From Candidatus Nanopelagicaceae bacterium (GTDB lineage Bacteria; Actinomycetota; Actinomycetes; Nanopelagicales; Nanopelagicaceae), in NCBI GenBank assembly GCA_947440735.1, contig CANESA010000002.1, forward strand, positions 1-19,892: a DNA stretch of 19,892 bases, in the 5' to 3' direction. This document shows, piece by piece, positions 6,543 to 14,563 of this stretch. The position numbers were made by a program, and so were the translations under genes. Position 1 is the first letter of the stretch; every line of letters starts with the position of its first letter. Under the pieces are notes generated by a model. That model made no database searches and was not told the DNA's origin. It was given only the letters and a program-made list of their open reading frames with translations.

Positions 6543-7130
6543 ATGGAGACAGCCGGCTTTAATCGACTGATTGAAGTCCTTCGAACCGCCACTCCCCGTA
6601 GTGAAATTATCCTCGAGGAAGTTCCGCCCCCCCAGAAATTAGCCACCTACTCTTTCGCCTTCACCGCAGATGTCACCAACGGATTAATTGGCGATGCCGA
6701 AGATGATGTAGCGACAGGAAGATTTGTTCTCTTGCATGAACCTGGCGGCCAAGATACCTGGGAAGGCGAATTTCGGTGTGTCACCTTTGTCAGCGCAGAT
6801 GTTGATGCAGCGATGCAGGAAGATCCGCTTCTACCAGAAGTCGGCTGGACTTGGCTTCTCACATCTTTGGAAAATTACGGCTGTACCTATAGCGCTCCAT
6901 CAGGCACGGTCACTCGCGTTTCTAGCGCATCTTTCGGCAAACTTTCTCCTCGCAATAACGAATCAGAGATAGAGATTCGTGCTTCATGGACTCCTGTGCT
7001 TGAACAAGGTAAAGATGTCGGGCAAGTTCTGCTTAACCACGTGATGGCATGGTGCAACCTCATTGCTGAAATTTCATTCTTGCCGCCTATTGCAGATGGC
7101 GTCGCTTCTATTACAAAACCGCGTAAATAA
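6543..7130 (+). CDS. DUF3000 family protein
   Basis: A 195-residue soluble protein of the actinobacteria-specific DUF3000 family. Recognisable are the EIILEEVPPPQKLATYSFAF opening (about residues 21-40), a central tryptophan-rich WTWLLTSLENYG and a conserved C-terminal segment with IEIRASWTP. The function of the family is unknown. The gene lies 9 bp before the RNase D-like gene on the same strand. This pairing is also seen, from memory, in mycobacteria (Rv2680-Rv2681) and streptomycetes, so a role alongside RNA processing is a guess from context only. No signal peptide, membrane helix or cysteine cluster is seen. Confidence 0.8.
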   Translation: METAGFNRLIEVLRTATPRSEIILEEVPPPQKLATYSFAFTADVTNGLIGDAEDDVATGRFVLLHEPGGQDTWEGEFRCVTFVSADVDAAMQEDPLLPEVGWTWLLTSLENYGCTYSAPSGTVTRVSSASFGKLSPRNNESEIEIRASWTPVLEQGKDVGQVLLNHVMAWCNLIAEISFLPPIADGVASITKPRK

Positions 7131-7139
7131 GCCACTCGT

Positions 7140-8420
7140 ATGACAGAAGAAGTACAAGCACCGACTCCGCTATTGGCGCCATCGGCTGGCCTGCCTGAAG
7201 TAATTGCTACAGAGGATGCATTCTTTGCTGCCATCGCAGAACTTGCGCAAGGTAACGGTCCTTTTGCATTAGACGCTGAACGTGCAAGTGGTTATAAATT
7301 CAGTGCCCGTGCCTATCTCATCCAAATAGCTCGAAATGGCGGCGGCTTACATCTACTTGATCCCATTCCATTCGGGCCAGGCCATCGACTCTTTGCAGAA
7401 CTCAATAATTTGCTTGCAACGGATGAGGTTATTCTCCATGCCAGCACGCAAGATCTGCCATGTCTGCGTGAAGTGGGTATCAATCCGGTGCGACTCTTTG
7501 ATACAGAACTCGGTGGACGTTTAGCAGGACTACCCCGCGTGGGCCTTGGCCCGCTTTTAGAATCTCTCCTTGGAGTATCACTCGCTAAAGAACATTCGGC
7601 CGTTGATTGGTCGACTCGACCGCTACCAAAAGATTGGCTTAACTACGCAGCGCTCGATGTTGAATTACTCGTTGAGTTGCGTGATGAAGTAGATGCTCTC
7701 CTTGAGGCTGCCGATAAATCGCATTGGGCCGAGCAAGAATTCGCAGCGATTTTAACTGCACCTCCCTCGCCTCCCCGTGTTGATCCGTGGCGTAGAACTT
7801 CTGGAATGCACCATATTAAAAAGCGGCGACAACTTGCAGTCGTTAAGTCATTGTGGGAATCGCGATACGAACTCGGAAAAGAACTTGATGTATCACCTGG
7901 TCGCTTGCTCTCTGATGCAGCCATCTCAGCAATAGCACTTTCGGTCACAGATGAATCTGTATGTGAAAATAGGAAGCACCTCGAAAAAGTATTGCGCCCC
8001 ATTGGTTTGCGAGCGCGTTGGTTAGAGCAGACCCCGCGTTGGTTAGCTGCAATTGCTGCAGCCCGTGCTCTGGCAGAAGATGATCTTCCGCCGACTCGAG
8101 CAGCAAGTGATGCCCTGCCACCTGTAAAAGTGTGGCGAGAAAAATATCCGCTGCGCTATGCAGCCCTTACTCATGCCCGTCACAATCTTTTACTTCGGGC
8201 TGAAGAGCTCTCTATCCCCCTTGAAAATATGATCTCCCCCGAACATGTGCGCCGCATCTGTTGGAGTGATCCATCGGGCAAGGTTGCCAGCGCCCTTGCA
8301 GAGCTTGGAGCGCGCCCGTGGCAGCGTGAAATTGCTACTCCCATCCTTGAGGCCGCCTTGCTTGAGCGGGAGCCCCTGGAAAAGCCCGAGCCAGAAGGTG
8401 ATGAAAGCGACACCGAGTAG
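7140..8420 (+). CDS. rnd: Ribonuclease D-like 3'-5' exonuclease (DEDDy + HRDC)
   Basis: A 426-residue protein with the RNase D layout. The DEDDy exonuclease domain (about 20-205) keeps its metal-binding residues: motif I LDAERASG (D and E near 45-47), motif II HASTQDLPCL (D near 104) and motif III NYAALDVELL (Y and D near 168-172). An HRDC nucleic-acid-binding domain follows, from RRQLAVVKSLWESRYELGKE to about 295. A further helical C-terminal region ends in a very acidic tail (EPLEKPEPEGDESDTE). It is expected to trim 3' ends of tRNA and other stable RNA precursors. It follows DUF3000 by 9 bp without a Shine-Dalgarno sequence, so translation is probably coupled. Confidence 0.87.
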   Translation: MTEEVQAPTPLLAPSAGLPEVIATEDAFFAAIAELAQGNGPFALDAERASGYKFSARAYLIQIARNGGGLHLLDPIPFGPGHRLFAELNNLLATDEVILHASTQDLPCLREVGINPVRLFDTELGGRLAGLPRVGLGPLLESLLGVSLAKEHSAVDWSTRPLPKDWLNYAALDVELLVELRDEVDALLEAADKSHWAEQEFAAILTAPPSPPRVDPWRRTSGMHHIKKRRQLAVVKSLWESRYELGKELDVSPGRLLSDAAISAIALSVTDESVCENRKHLEKVLRPIGLRARWLEQTPRWLAAIAAARALAEDDLPPTRAASDALPPVKVWREKYPLRYAALTHARHNLLLRAEELSIPLENMISPEHVRRICWSDPSGKVASALAELGARPWQREIATPILEAALLEREPLEKPEPEGDESDTE

Positions 8421-8443
8421 GGCTGAATTACGATACAAAAGAG

Positions 8444-8478
8444 TTGCGTAATTCCCCCAGAGGTTCTAGATTTGCCTC
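8444..8478 (+). promoter_or_regulatory. Leaderless promoter of the FTR1/EfeU gene
   Basis: The best-formed promoter in the window: -35 TTGCGT (8444-8449), a 17-bp spacer, -10 TAGATT (8467-8472), then 6 nt to the ATG at 8479. It lies just after the RNase D stop, separating the permease from the upstream unit. No obvious iron-regulator box (long AT-rich palindrome) is seen. Confidence 0.6.
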
Positions 8479-9303
8479 ATGCTCAGTACCTTCATCATCG
8501 CCCTTCGCGAAGGCCTAGAAGCCGCACTCATTGTCGGAATTCTTGTTGCCTATGTCGTCAAGACTGGCCGCAGCCACTTCCTTAAGCCGATCTGGAGCGG
8601 AGTCGCTGTCGCCCTTGTGCTCAGCTTTGGTCTCGGTGCCTTCTTAAGCTACTCATCGACACAGCTCAGCGAGCGCGGAGAAGAGATCTTCGCGGGAGCC
8701 TCATCGATCATTGCAGTGGCTCTTGTGACCTGGATGGTCTTCTGGATGAAGCGAGCTGCTCGTGGCCTACGCGATGAGCTCCATGGCAAGGTCGATAAAG
8801 CCCACCTTGGTGGACCCGTAACTATCGCTCTCACAGCCTTCTTTGCAGTTGCTCGCGAAGGCCTTGAAACGGCTCTCTTTGTCTATTCAAATTTCCGCAC
8901 CGTTGGCGCAGCATCCTCTGCCACTGTGGGCTTACTTCTAGGCCTCGCTCTTGCAGTGACTCTCGGATATTTGATCTATCGCCGCGCAGTAAAAATTAAT
9001 CTCTCTAGCTTCTTCAAGATCACAGGTGTTGCCCTCATAGTTATTGCAGCTGGCGTTCTCTCCTACGGAATTCACGAATTCCAAGAAGTCGGCTGGTTGC
9101 CAGGTGTGGACGCTTTCATCTGGGATGTCACCGGATGGATGCCTAAGGAGTCACTGGTTGCCTCACTCTTGGGCGGCACAATTGGATTTGATACAACGAC
9201 TTCATGGCTACAAGGGTTCTTCTATAGCGGTTACCTCGTCGCAGTCTTGATCCCATACCTTTCAAGCAAGGAGTCCACAAAGAGAGTGCCAGCAGCTGCC
9301 TAA
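8479..9303 (+). CDS. efeU: FTR1/EfeU-family high-affinity iron permease
   Basis: A 274-residue membrane protein of the FTR1/OFeT family, which moves oxidised iron across the cytoplasmic membrane. Both signature REGLE motifs are intact: R10-E14 in the first membrane segment (ALREGLEAALIVGI) and R126-E130 in the fourth (AREGLETALFVYS), the iron-translocating glutamates. About seven hydrophobic segments are visible, and the length matches EfeU. The usual partners EfeO (periplasmic, cupredoxin/M75) and EfeB (Dyp peroxidase) are absent on both sides, where RNase D and fadA lie. It appears monocistronic with its own promoter. It may work alone or with partners encoded elsewhere. A lead or other metal substrate, as in related PbrT proteins, is less likely given the length and lack of an extra domain. 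Confidence 0.9.
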   Translation: MLSTFIIALREGLEAALIVGILVAYVVKTGRSHFLKPIWSGVAVALVLSFGLGAFLSYSSTQLSERGEEIFAGASSIIAVALVTWMVFWMKRAARGLRDELHGKVDKAHLGGPVTIALTAFFAVAREGLETALFVYSNFRTVGAASSATVGLLLGLALAVTLGYLIYRRAVKINLSSFFKITGVALIVIAAGVLSYGIHEFQEVGWLPGVDAFIWDVTGWMPKESLVASLLGGTIGFDTTTSWLQGFFYSGYLVAVLIPYLSSKESTKRVPAAA

Positions 9304-9331
9304 TTAGCGTGCGCGCCACTTTCTTTTTGTA

Positions 9332-9345
9332 TTACCGACCAGTAA
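9332..9345. promoter_or_regulatory. Candidate operator TTAC-N6-GTAA at the fadAB promoter
   Basis: The inverted repeat TTAC CGACCA GTAA has four-base perfect arms; the inner bases CGACCA are only partly symmetric. It overlaps the first three bases of the fadA -10 box, an ideal place for repression. Such short palindromes are typical of TetR-family repressors controlling actinobacterial fatty-acid degradation, but the regulator is not in this window. Confidence 0.45.
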
Positions 9346-9348
9346 CCT
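9343..9348 (+). promoter_or_regulatory. fadAB promoter -10 box (leadered transcript)
   Basis: TAACCT at 9343-9348 would start transcription near 9355, giving a leader of about 27 nt before ATG 9382. This differs from the 6-7 nt spacing of the other promoters. A weak ribosome site, GGA at 9376-9378, precedes the ATG. No clear -35 box is seen. Confidence 0.4.
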
Positions 9349-9352
9349 AGAG

Positions 9353-9377
9353 CCAACTTCACTGTTACGAAAGTTGG
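9353..9377 (+). repeat. Hairpin CCAACTT / AAGTTGG in the fadA leader
   Basis: Seven-base perfect complementary arms at 9353-9359 and 9371-9377 surround an 11-nt loop and end 4 nt before the fadA ATG. The right arm includes the only GGA that could act as a ribosome site, so folding might limit translation. It could also be a DNA operator. Confidence 0.4.
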
Positions 9378-9381
9378 AAAA

Positions 9382-10575
9382 ATGGCTACCTCAGCATCTG
9401 TAGTTCTTGTCGATGCGGTTCGCACCCCCTTTGGAAAAGCTGGCTCGCTCTATGCCGGCACTCGCGCAGATGATCTGATGGTTCGCGCAATGCGTGGACT
9501 TCTTGAGCGCAATCCACTCCTTCCACTCGACCAGATCGATGATGTCGCCATCGCCGCTGCAACACAGACCGGTGATCAAGGAATGAACCTTGGTCGCAGC
9601 GCATCGTTGCTGGCTGGCCTTCCCAACACAGTTCCTGGATATTCAGTTGATCGCTGGTGTGCAGGTGCGATGACTGCGGTTACAACTTTGGCTGCATCCA
9701 TTGCAATGGGTGCAAACGATATTGCCATCGCTGGTGGTGTTGAGCATATGGGCAACCATCCGATCGGTGATGGCCTTGATCCCAATCCACGTTTTCTTGC
9801 AGAGCGCATTGTTGAACAAGATGCGCTCGCCATGGGTGCAACTGCAGAGCGCCTGCATGATCGCTTCCCACATCTGACAAAAGAGCGCGCAGATAAATTC
9901 GCTCTCGCTTCGCAGATGAAGACTGCTCAAGCATATGCTGATGGAAAAATTCAACGCGATTTGATTCCAACTGCTGCACGAAGTGCTGAACTTGGTTGGG
10001 GAATTGCAACAGTTGATGAACCACCTCGCCCCACAACAACTCTTGAAGGTCTAGCAACACTTAAAACTCCCTTTCGTCCTGCAGGTCGTGTAACCGCCGG
10101 TAACTCTTCGGGTCTTAACGATGGCGCAACTGCTGCAATTCTTGCCAGCGAAGCTAAAGCTCTTGAGCTAGGACTCACAATCAAGGCGCGTATGGTGACA
10201 TTCGCATTCGCTGGAGTAGAGCCTGAAGTAATGGGTTATGGACCAGTTCCATCAACTATCAAAGCTCTCAAAAAGGCTGGCTTAACAATCGCTGATATCG
10301 GTGCCTTTGAAGTCAATGAAGCATTTGCAATCCAGGTGCTGGCATTCCTTGATCACTTTGGCATCGCAGATGATGATGCACGCGTCAATCCATACGGTGG
10401 CGCTATCGCTGTCGGTCACCCATTGGCATCATCAGGAATTCGTTTGATGCTCAACCTTGCTCGTACCTTTGAAGAAAAGCCTGATGTCCGTTACGGAATT
10501 ACCACTATGTGTATCGGTCTTGGCATGGGCGGAACCGTTATCTGGGAGAACCCACACTTTGGAAAGAAGGCATAA
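9382..10575 (+). CDS. fadA: Acetyl-CoA C-acyltransferase (thiolase), beta-oxidation FadA
   Basis: A 397-residue thiolase catalysing CoA-dependent cleavage of 3-ketoacyl-CoA to acetyl-CoA and a shortened acyl-CoA. Active-site residues are in place: nucleophile C93 in DRWCAGAM, the histidine H346 in VGHPLASSG and the second cysteine C377 in MCIGLGMGG, with NEAFA before them. The N-terminus [14 protein letters not shown] is the usual thiolase opening. It begins the fadA-fadB operon: fadB starts 3 bp after its stop, with a good AAGAAGG ribosome site inside the end of fadA. The degradative rather than biosynthetic direction is inferred from pairing with a fused FadB. It has its own regulated-looking promoter, unlike the neighbours. 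Confidence 0.92.
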   Translation: MATSASVVLVDAVRTPFGKAGSLYAGTRADDLMVRAMRGLLERNPLLPLDQIDDVAIAAATQTGDQGMNLGRSASLLAGLPNTVPGYSVDRWCAGAMTAVTTLAASIAMGANDIAIAGGVEHMGNHPIGDGLDPNPRFLAERIVEQDALAMGATAERLHDRFPHLTKERADKFALASQMKTAQAYADGKIQRDLIPTAARSAELGWGIATVDEPPRPTTTLEGLATLKTPFRPAGRVTAGNSSGLNDGATAAILASEAKALELGLTIKARMVTFAFAGVEPEVMGYGPVPSTIKALKKAGLTIADIGAFEVNEAFAIQVLAFLDHFGIADDDARVNPYGGAIAVGHPLASSGIRLMLNLARTFEEKPDVRYGITTMCIGLGMGGTVIWENPHFGKKA

Positions 10576-10578
10576 CTC

Positions 10579-12690
10579 ATGACAACAATCGTTCTTCCAG
10601 AAGGTGCTCCAGAAGAAGTTATCACTCACGCACTTGTGCGCGATGTTGATCTCGCCGCCTTTGGTGCAACAGGATCACTCGCATTGATCACACTCGATAA
10701 CGGAGCAGATCACACTCGACCTAATACATTTGGCCCACAATCATTGATGGCACTGGATGCTGCAATCACAGAGGCAATCTCCCGCAAGCCCACCGCAATT
10801 GCCATCACAGGTAAGCCATTTATCTTTGCTGCGGGTGCTGACCTTTCTGCGCTCTCATTCCTTACTGAACGTTCTCAGGCAGTTGCCATTGGAAAACTTG
10901 GACATGATGTCTTTCGCAGACTCGATGAGTGCGGGATTCCAACCTTTGCTTTTATCAACGGGTTAGCACTCGGTGGCGGACTTGAAGTAGGTCTTCATTG
11001 CACATACCGCACATTGTCAGCAACGGCATTTACAGGACTCCCTGAAGTCTTCTTAGGTCTTGTACCGGGATGGGGTGGCGCAACGATCTTGCCTATGCTC
11101 ATTGGTCCAGAGAAGGCTGTTCAAGTAATTATTGCCAATGCGCTTAATAACAACACCATGATGAAGGCAAAAGATGCACTTGCACTCGGTGTTGTAGATA
11201 GCGTCTTTGAGCCAGCAGATTTCCTTGAAAGATCAATCGGCTTCGCTGCTTCAGTTCTTAACGGTTCAAAGAAGATTGAACGCACAGATCACAGCAAGGA
11301 TTCTGCATGGGATGCAGCTCTTGCCACAGGTCGCGCAATTGCACTGAAGAAGTTTGGTGGCGCAGAGATTGCAAGTCCGATGAAGGCCCTTGAACTTATG
11401 GCAGCTTCTCGCACATCTTCTCGCGGAGCTGGCTTTGATGCTGAAGATCAGACACTTTCCGATCTGACAATGTCTGATCCGCTTCGCGCATCCCTCTACG
11501 CATTTAACCTGATCCAGAAAAAGCGTAAGAAGGTAGAAGGTGCACCTAAGGCCGCACTTGCCCGCAAGGTAGGCAAAGTCGGAGTTGTTGGTGCTGGTCT
11601 TATGGCTTCCCAGCTTGCTCTCTTACTTGTTCGCAATTTGAAATGCCCTGTCGTGATGACTGATATTGATCAAGAGCGGGCAGATAAGGGCGTTGCCTGG
11701 GTTAAAAATGAATTGGCGAAACTCGTTGAGAAGAAGCGCATGAGCGCAGAATCTGCCGGTCGCCTCTCACTTCTTATCTCAGGATCTGCTGATCAGAACG
11801 TATTTGCAGGATGTGACTTCATTATTGAAGCAATCTTTGAAGAGCTCTCACTCAAGCAAGAACTCTTTAAGAAACTTGAAAAAATCGTTTCGCCTGAGTG
11901 CATCCTTGCAACCAACACCTCTTCACTCTCGGTGGAGAGAATGGGTGAAGGGCTAGAACATCCAGAGCGCGTTGTGGGATTCCACTTCTTCAACCCTGTT
12001 GCGATCATGCCTCTGCTTGAGATTGCTCGTACCTCAAAGACAGATGATGCAACAACTGCTACCGCTGTCAATATCGGCAAAGATCTCAAGAAGACCATGA
12101 TCATCTGTAAAGATGCTCCGGGATTTGTCGTCAATCGACTACTTACTCGCTTCATGGGCGAGATCACCGATGCCGTCGATGAAGGCACATCACCTGAAGT
12201 TGCCGATAATGCAATGCGAGCAATTGGTTTCCCAATGTCTCCCTTTGAACTTCTCGGCCTTGTTGGTCCAGGAGTCGGCCTACATGTTGCAAAGACTCTC
12301 CATGAAAATCTTGGACCGCGCTATCGCATCTCCCCCACCATGGAAGCTATGGTTAAAGAGGGCGTCAAAACTTTCTACATCAAATCAGATGATGGTTCAG
12401 TTGTTGCAAACCCTGCAGCAGTTGCACTCATTCACAAGGGCGATAGCCCTTCAACGGCCGAACAAGTTCGAATTCGTGCACTGAAAGCTCTCGCTGAAGA
12501 AGCGCGCATGATGCTCGATGAAGGCGTTGTTGCGACACCTGCCGAGATCGATCTCTGCATGTTGATGGGCGCCGGTTGGCCCATGCACTTAGGTGGAATA
12601 TTGCCGTACTTAGATCGCGAAGGAATTAGCGATTCTGTCTGTGGCTCTCGTTTTCATCCTGCGGGAGTGGCATCTCTGCCTTCAAAGTAG
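10579..12690 (+). CDS. fadB: Multifunctional FadB: enoyl-CoA hydratase / 3-hydroxyacyl-CoA dehydrogenase
   Basis: A 703-residue fusion carrying out the middle two steps of beta-oxidation. The N-terminal crotonase domain (about 1-265) has the oxyanion motif FAAGADLSAL and the catalytic glutamate regions NGLALGGGLEVGLHC and GLPEVFLGLVPGWGG. The dehydrogenase NAD-binding domain starts with GVVGAGLMAS near residue 337 and contains ATNTSSLSVERM and GFHFFNPV with catalytic H469. A duplicated C-terminal helical domain follows to about 690, including PGFVVNRLL. The gene is 3 bp after fadA with a strong ribosome site (AAGAAGG, 8 nt spacing). The last 65 bp overlap the 3' end of the opposite-strand dxs. 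The ending GGILPYLDREGI then FHPAGVAS is the family's usual C-terminus, so FadB is not extended. Confidence 0.93.
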   Translation: MTTIVLPEGAPEEVITHALVRDVDLAAFGATGSLALITLDNGADHTRPNTFGPQSLMALDAAITEAISRKPTAIAITGKPFIFAAGADLSALSFLTERSQAVAIGKLGHDVFRRLDECGIPTFAFINGLALGGGLEVGLHCTYRTLSATAFTGLPEVFLGLVPGWGGATILPMLIGPEKAVQVIIANALNNNTMMKAKDALALGVVDSVFEPADFLERSIGFAASVLNGSKKIERTDHSKDSAWDAALATGRAIALKKFGGAEIASPMKALELMAASRTSSRGAGFDAEDQTLSDLTMSDPLRASLYAFNLIQKKRKKVEGAPKAALARKVGKVGVVGAGLMASQLALLLVRNLKCPVVMTDIDQERADKGVAWVKNELAKLVEKKRMSAESAGRLSLLISGSADQNVFAGCDFIIEAIFEELSLKQELFKKLEKIVSPECILATNTSSLSVERMGEGLEHPERVVGFHFFNPVAIMPLLEIARTSKTDDATTATAVNIGKDLKKTMIICKDAPGFVVNRLLTRFMGEITDAVDEGTSPEVADNAMRAIGFPMSPFELLGLVGPGVGLHVAKTLHENLGPRYRISPTMEAMVKEGVKTFYIKSDDGSVVANPAAVALIHKGDSPSTAEQVRIRALKALAEEARMMLDEGVVATPAEIDLCMLMGAGWPMHLGGILPYLDREGISDSVCGSRFHPAGVASLPSK

Positions 12691-14548
12691 AGCTAGACCA
12701 TTCCACAATTTCGCGAGAAATATTTTGTGCAGTGATTCCAAGATCGCCCAAAATCTCTGAGCGCTTTGAATGTTCGATGAAGGCCAGCGGTACACCAATT
12801 GAATGAATTGGAGTATCTAGCCCTGCCTTTCTAAACATTTCTGAGAGCGCACTTGCAATTCCACCATGTGCGATTCCATCTTCGACGACAACAACACTCT
12901 TGTAACGATCTGCCATAGTGATTAGTGATTGCGGCAGTGGCTTCACCCAGCGAGGATCAATGACTGTCACACCAACACCCTCGCGGTACGCCTGAGAGGC
13001 TGCCTCTACCGACATCGTCGCCATTGCACCGACGCTAATCAGAAGAACATCTGCGCTCTCACCGCGGTAGAGAACATCAATGCCATCGCGCCGTTCAAAA
13101 GCTGGAATATCTGCAGGGACTGCTCCCTTTGGAAAACGAATAACAGTGGGCGCATCGCTAATTGCAATAGCCTCTCGTAGAACTTCCTTCAATCGTGCGC
13201 TATCGCGCGGTGCGGCCAAATGTAGAGTGGGGACAATTCCAGTCAGTGCCATATCCCAAATACCGTGATGGGAAGGGCCATCATCACCAGTAATTCCGGC
13301 ACGATCGAGAACAAATGTCACTCCCGCCTTATGTAGAGCGACATCTAGGAGAAGTTGATCGAAGGCGCGGTTAAGAAAAGTTGAGTAGACGGCGACAACT
13401 GGGTGCAGACCAGCAAATGCCATTCCGGCAGCACTGGTAACGGCGTGTTGTTCGGCGATACCTACATCGATTGTGCGATCTGGAAAGGCTGCAGCAAATT
13501 TATCTAGACCGGTGGGACCGAGCATCGCTGCGGTAACTGCGACGATATCTTCACGCTCGGCGCCAATGTCAACGAGTTCATCTGAGAAGACCTTCGTCCA
13601 AGTTCGAGTGCTCTTGGTAACAGGAACACCGGTGGTCGGATCAACAACACCTACTGCGTGGAACTTTTCAGCCTCATCTTCGATAGCTGGCTGATGGCCG
13701 CGACCCTTTTCTGTAATGACATGCACCAAGACCGGCTCACCAAATTGTTTAGCTTGCGCCAGAGCCCTCTCGAGCGCAGGAAAATCATGACCGTCGATCG
13801 GCCCCATGTACTTGAGGCCTAGATCTTCAAACATTCCCTGAGGGGCAACAATATCTTTAATCCCCTTCTTGACCCCGTGAAGAGTTTCATAGATCGGAGT
13901 ACCAACAACTGGAGTCTTATGAAGTACTTCTTTACCCCAGTCAAGGAAACGTTCGTAGCCTTGCGTGACGCGAAGAGTGGAAAGGTAGGTTGCAACGCCA
14001 CCAACTGTGGGTGAATATGAACGTTCATTATCGTTAACTACAAGAACAAGGTTGCGATCTTTTGCTGATGCAATGTTATTGAGTGCTTCCCACGACATTC
14101 CGCCGGTAAGTGCGCCATCGCCAACAACCACTACAACGCTGCGATCGCTCTGCCCGGTAATTGAGAAACCGCGAGATATTCCATCTCCCCATGAAAGCGC
14201 AGTTGATGCGTGTGAGTTTTCAATAACATCATGCTCACTCTCACTGCGATTGGGATATCCAGCTATTCCGCCCCGTTGACGTAAGAGATCAAAATCGCCT
14301 GCTCGTCCTGTCACGATCTTGTGCACGTATGACTGATGACCAGTATCGAAAAGGATCACATCGCGCGGAGAATCAAAGACACGATGAAGTGCCAGCGTCA
14401 GTTCTACAACTCCAAGGTTCGGACCTAAGTGGCCACCAGACTTTGAAACTTTCTCAATAAGGAATGTGCGAATCTCCTGCGCCAAAGACACGAGTTCGTC
14501 CTGGCTCAGCCCCTTGATATCTGCGGGGCTCTTAATTGACTCAATCAC
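12626..14548 (-). CDS. dxs: 1-deoxy-D-xylulose-5-phosphate synthase
   Basis: A 640-residue thiamine-diphosphate enzyme joining pyruvate and glyceraldehyde 3-phosphate, the first step of the MEP isoprenoid pathway. Typical segments are SGGHLGPNLGVVELTLALH near the start and FDTGHQSYVHKI. The thiamine-binding motif VGDGALTGGMSWEALNN is near 141-157 with VVNDNERS after it, then GPIDGHD. The transketolase motif DVGIAEQHAV contains catalytic E366, followed by DRAGITGDDGPSHHG. The start is a GTG with a -10 box TAGAAT 7 nt upstream; no ATG fits the family's N-terminus. The domain proper ends about NISREIVEW, and the remaining roughly 22-residue tail lies opposite the 3' end of fadB. The gene follows aconitase by 15 bp. 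Products feed quinones, carotenoids and lipid carriers. Confidence 0.95.
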   Translation of the reverse strand: MIESIKSPADIKGLSQDELVSLAQEIRTFLIEKVSKSGGHLGPNLGVVELTLALHRVFDSPRDVILFDTGHQSYVHKIVTGRAGDFDLLRQRGGIAGYPNRSESEHDVIENSHASTALSWGDGISRGFSITGQSDRSVVVVVGDGALTGGMSWEALNNIASAKDRNLVLVVNDNERSYSPTVGGVATYLSTLRVTQGYERFLDWGKEVLHKTPVVGTPIYETLHGVKKGIKDIVAPQGMFEDLGLKYMGPIDGHDFPALERALAQAKQFGEPVLVHVITEKGRGHQPAIEDEAEKFHAVGVVDPTTGVPVTKSTRTWTKVFSDELVDIGAEREDIVAVTAAMLGPTGLDKFAAAFPDRTIDVGIAEQHAVTSAAGMAFAGLHPVVAVYSTFLNRAFDQLLLDVALHKAGVTFVLDRAGITGDDGPSHHGIWDMALTGIVPTLHLAAPRDSARLKEVLREAIAISDAPTVIRFPKGAVPADIPAFERRDGIDVLYRGESADVLLISVGAMATMSVEAASQAYREGVGVTVIDPRWVKPLPQSLITMADRYKSVVVVEDGIAHGGIASALSEMFRKAGLDTPIHSIGVPLAFIEHSKRSEILGDLGITAQNISREIVEWSSSTLKAEMPLPQDENESHRQNR

Positions 14549-14561
14549 ATCTGAGATTCTA
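14549..14561 (-). promoter_or_regulatory. Leaderless promoter (-10) of dxs
   Basis: Reverse strand TAGAAT (14561-14556), 7 nt, then the GTG at 14548. It fits into the 15-bp gap just after the aconitase stop. No thiamine riboswitch can fit here and none was seen. Confidence 0.5.
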
Positions 14562-14563
14562 GA

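Noticed and set aside
9680..10060. 126-codon open frame on the reverse strand inside fadA
   Set aside because: It lies wholly within a clear thiolase gene, shows low-complexity composition rich in Q, H and L, and has no promoter or ribosome site.
14549..14563. Thiamine riboswitch upstream of dxs
   Set aside because: Only 15 bp separate dxs from aconitase and the start appears leaderless, so there is no room for an RNA element.
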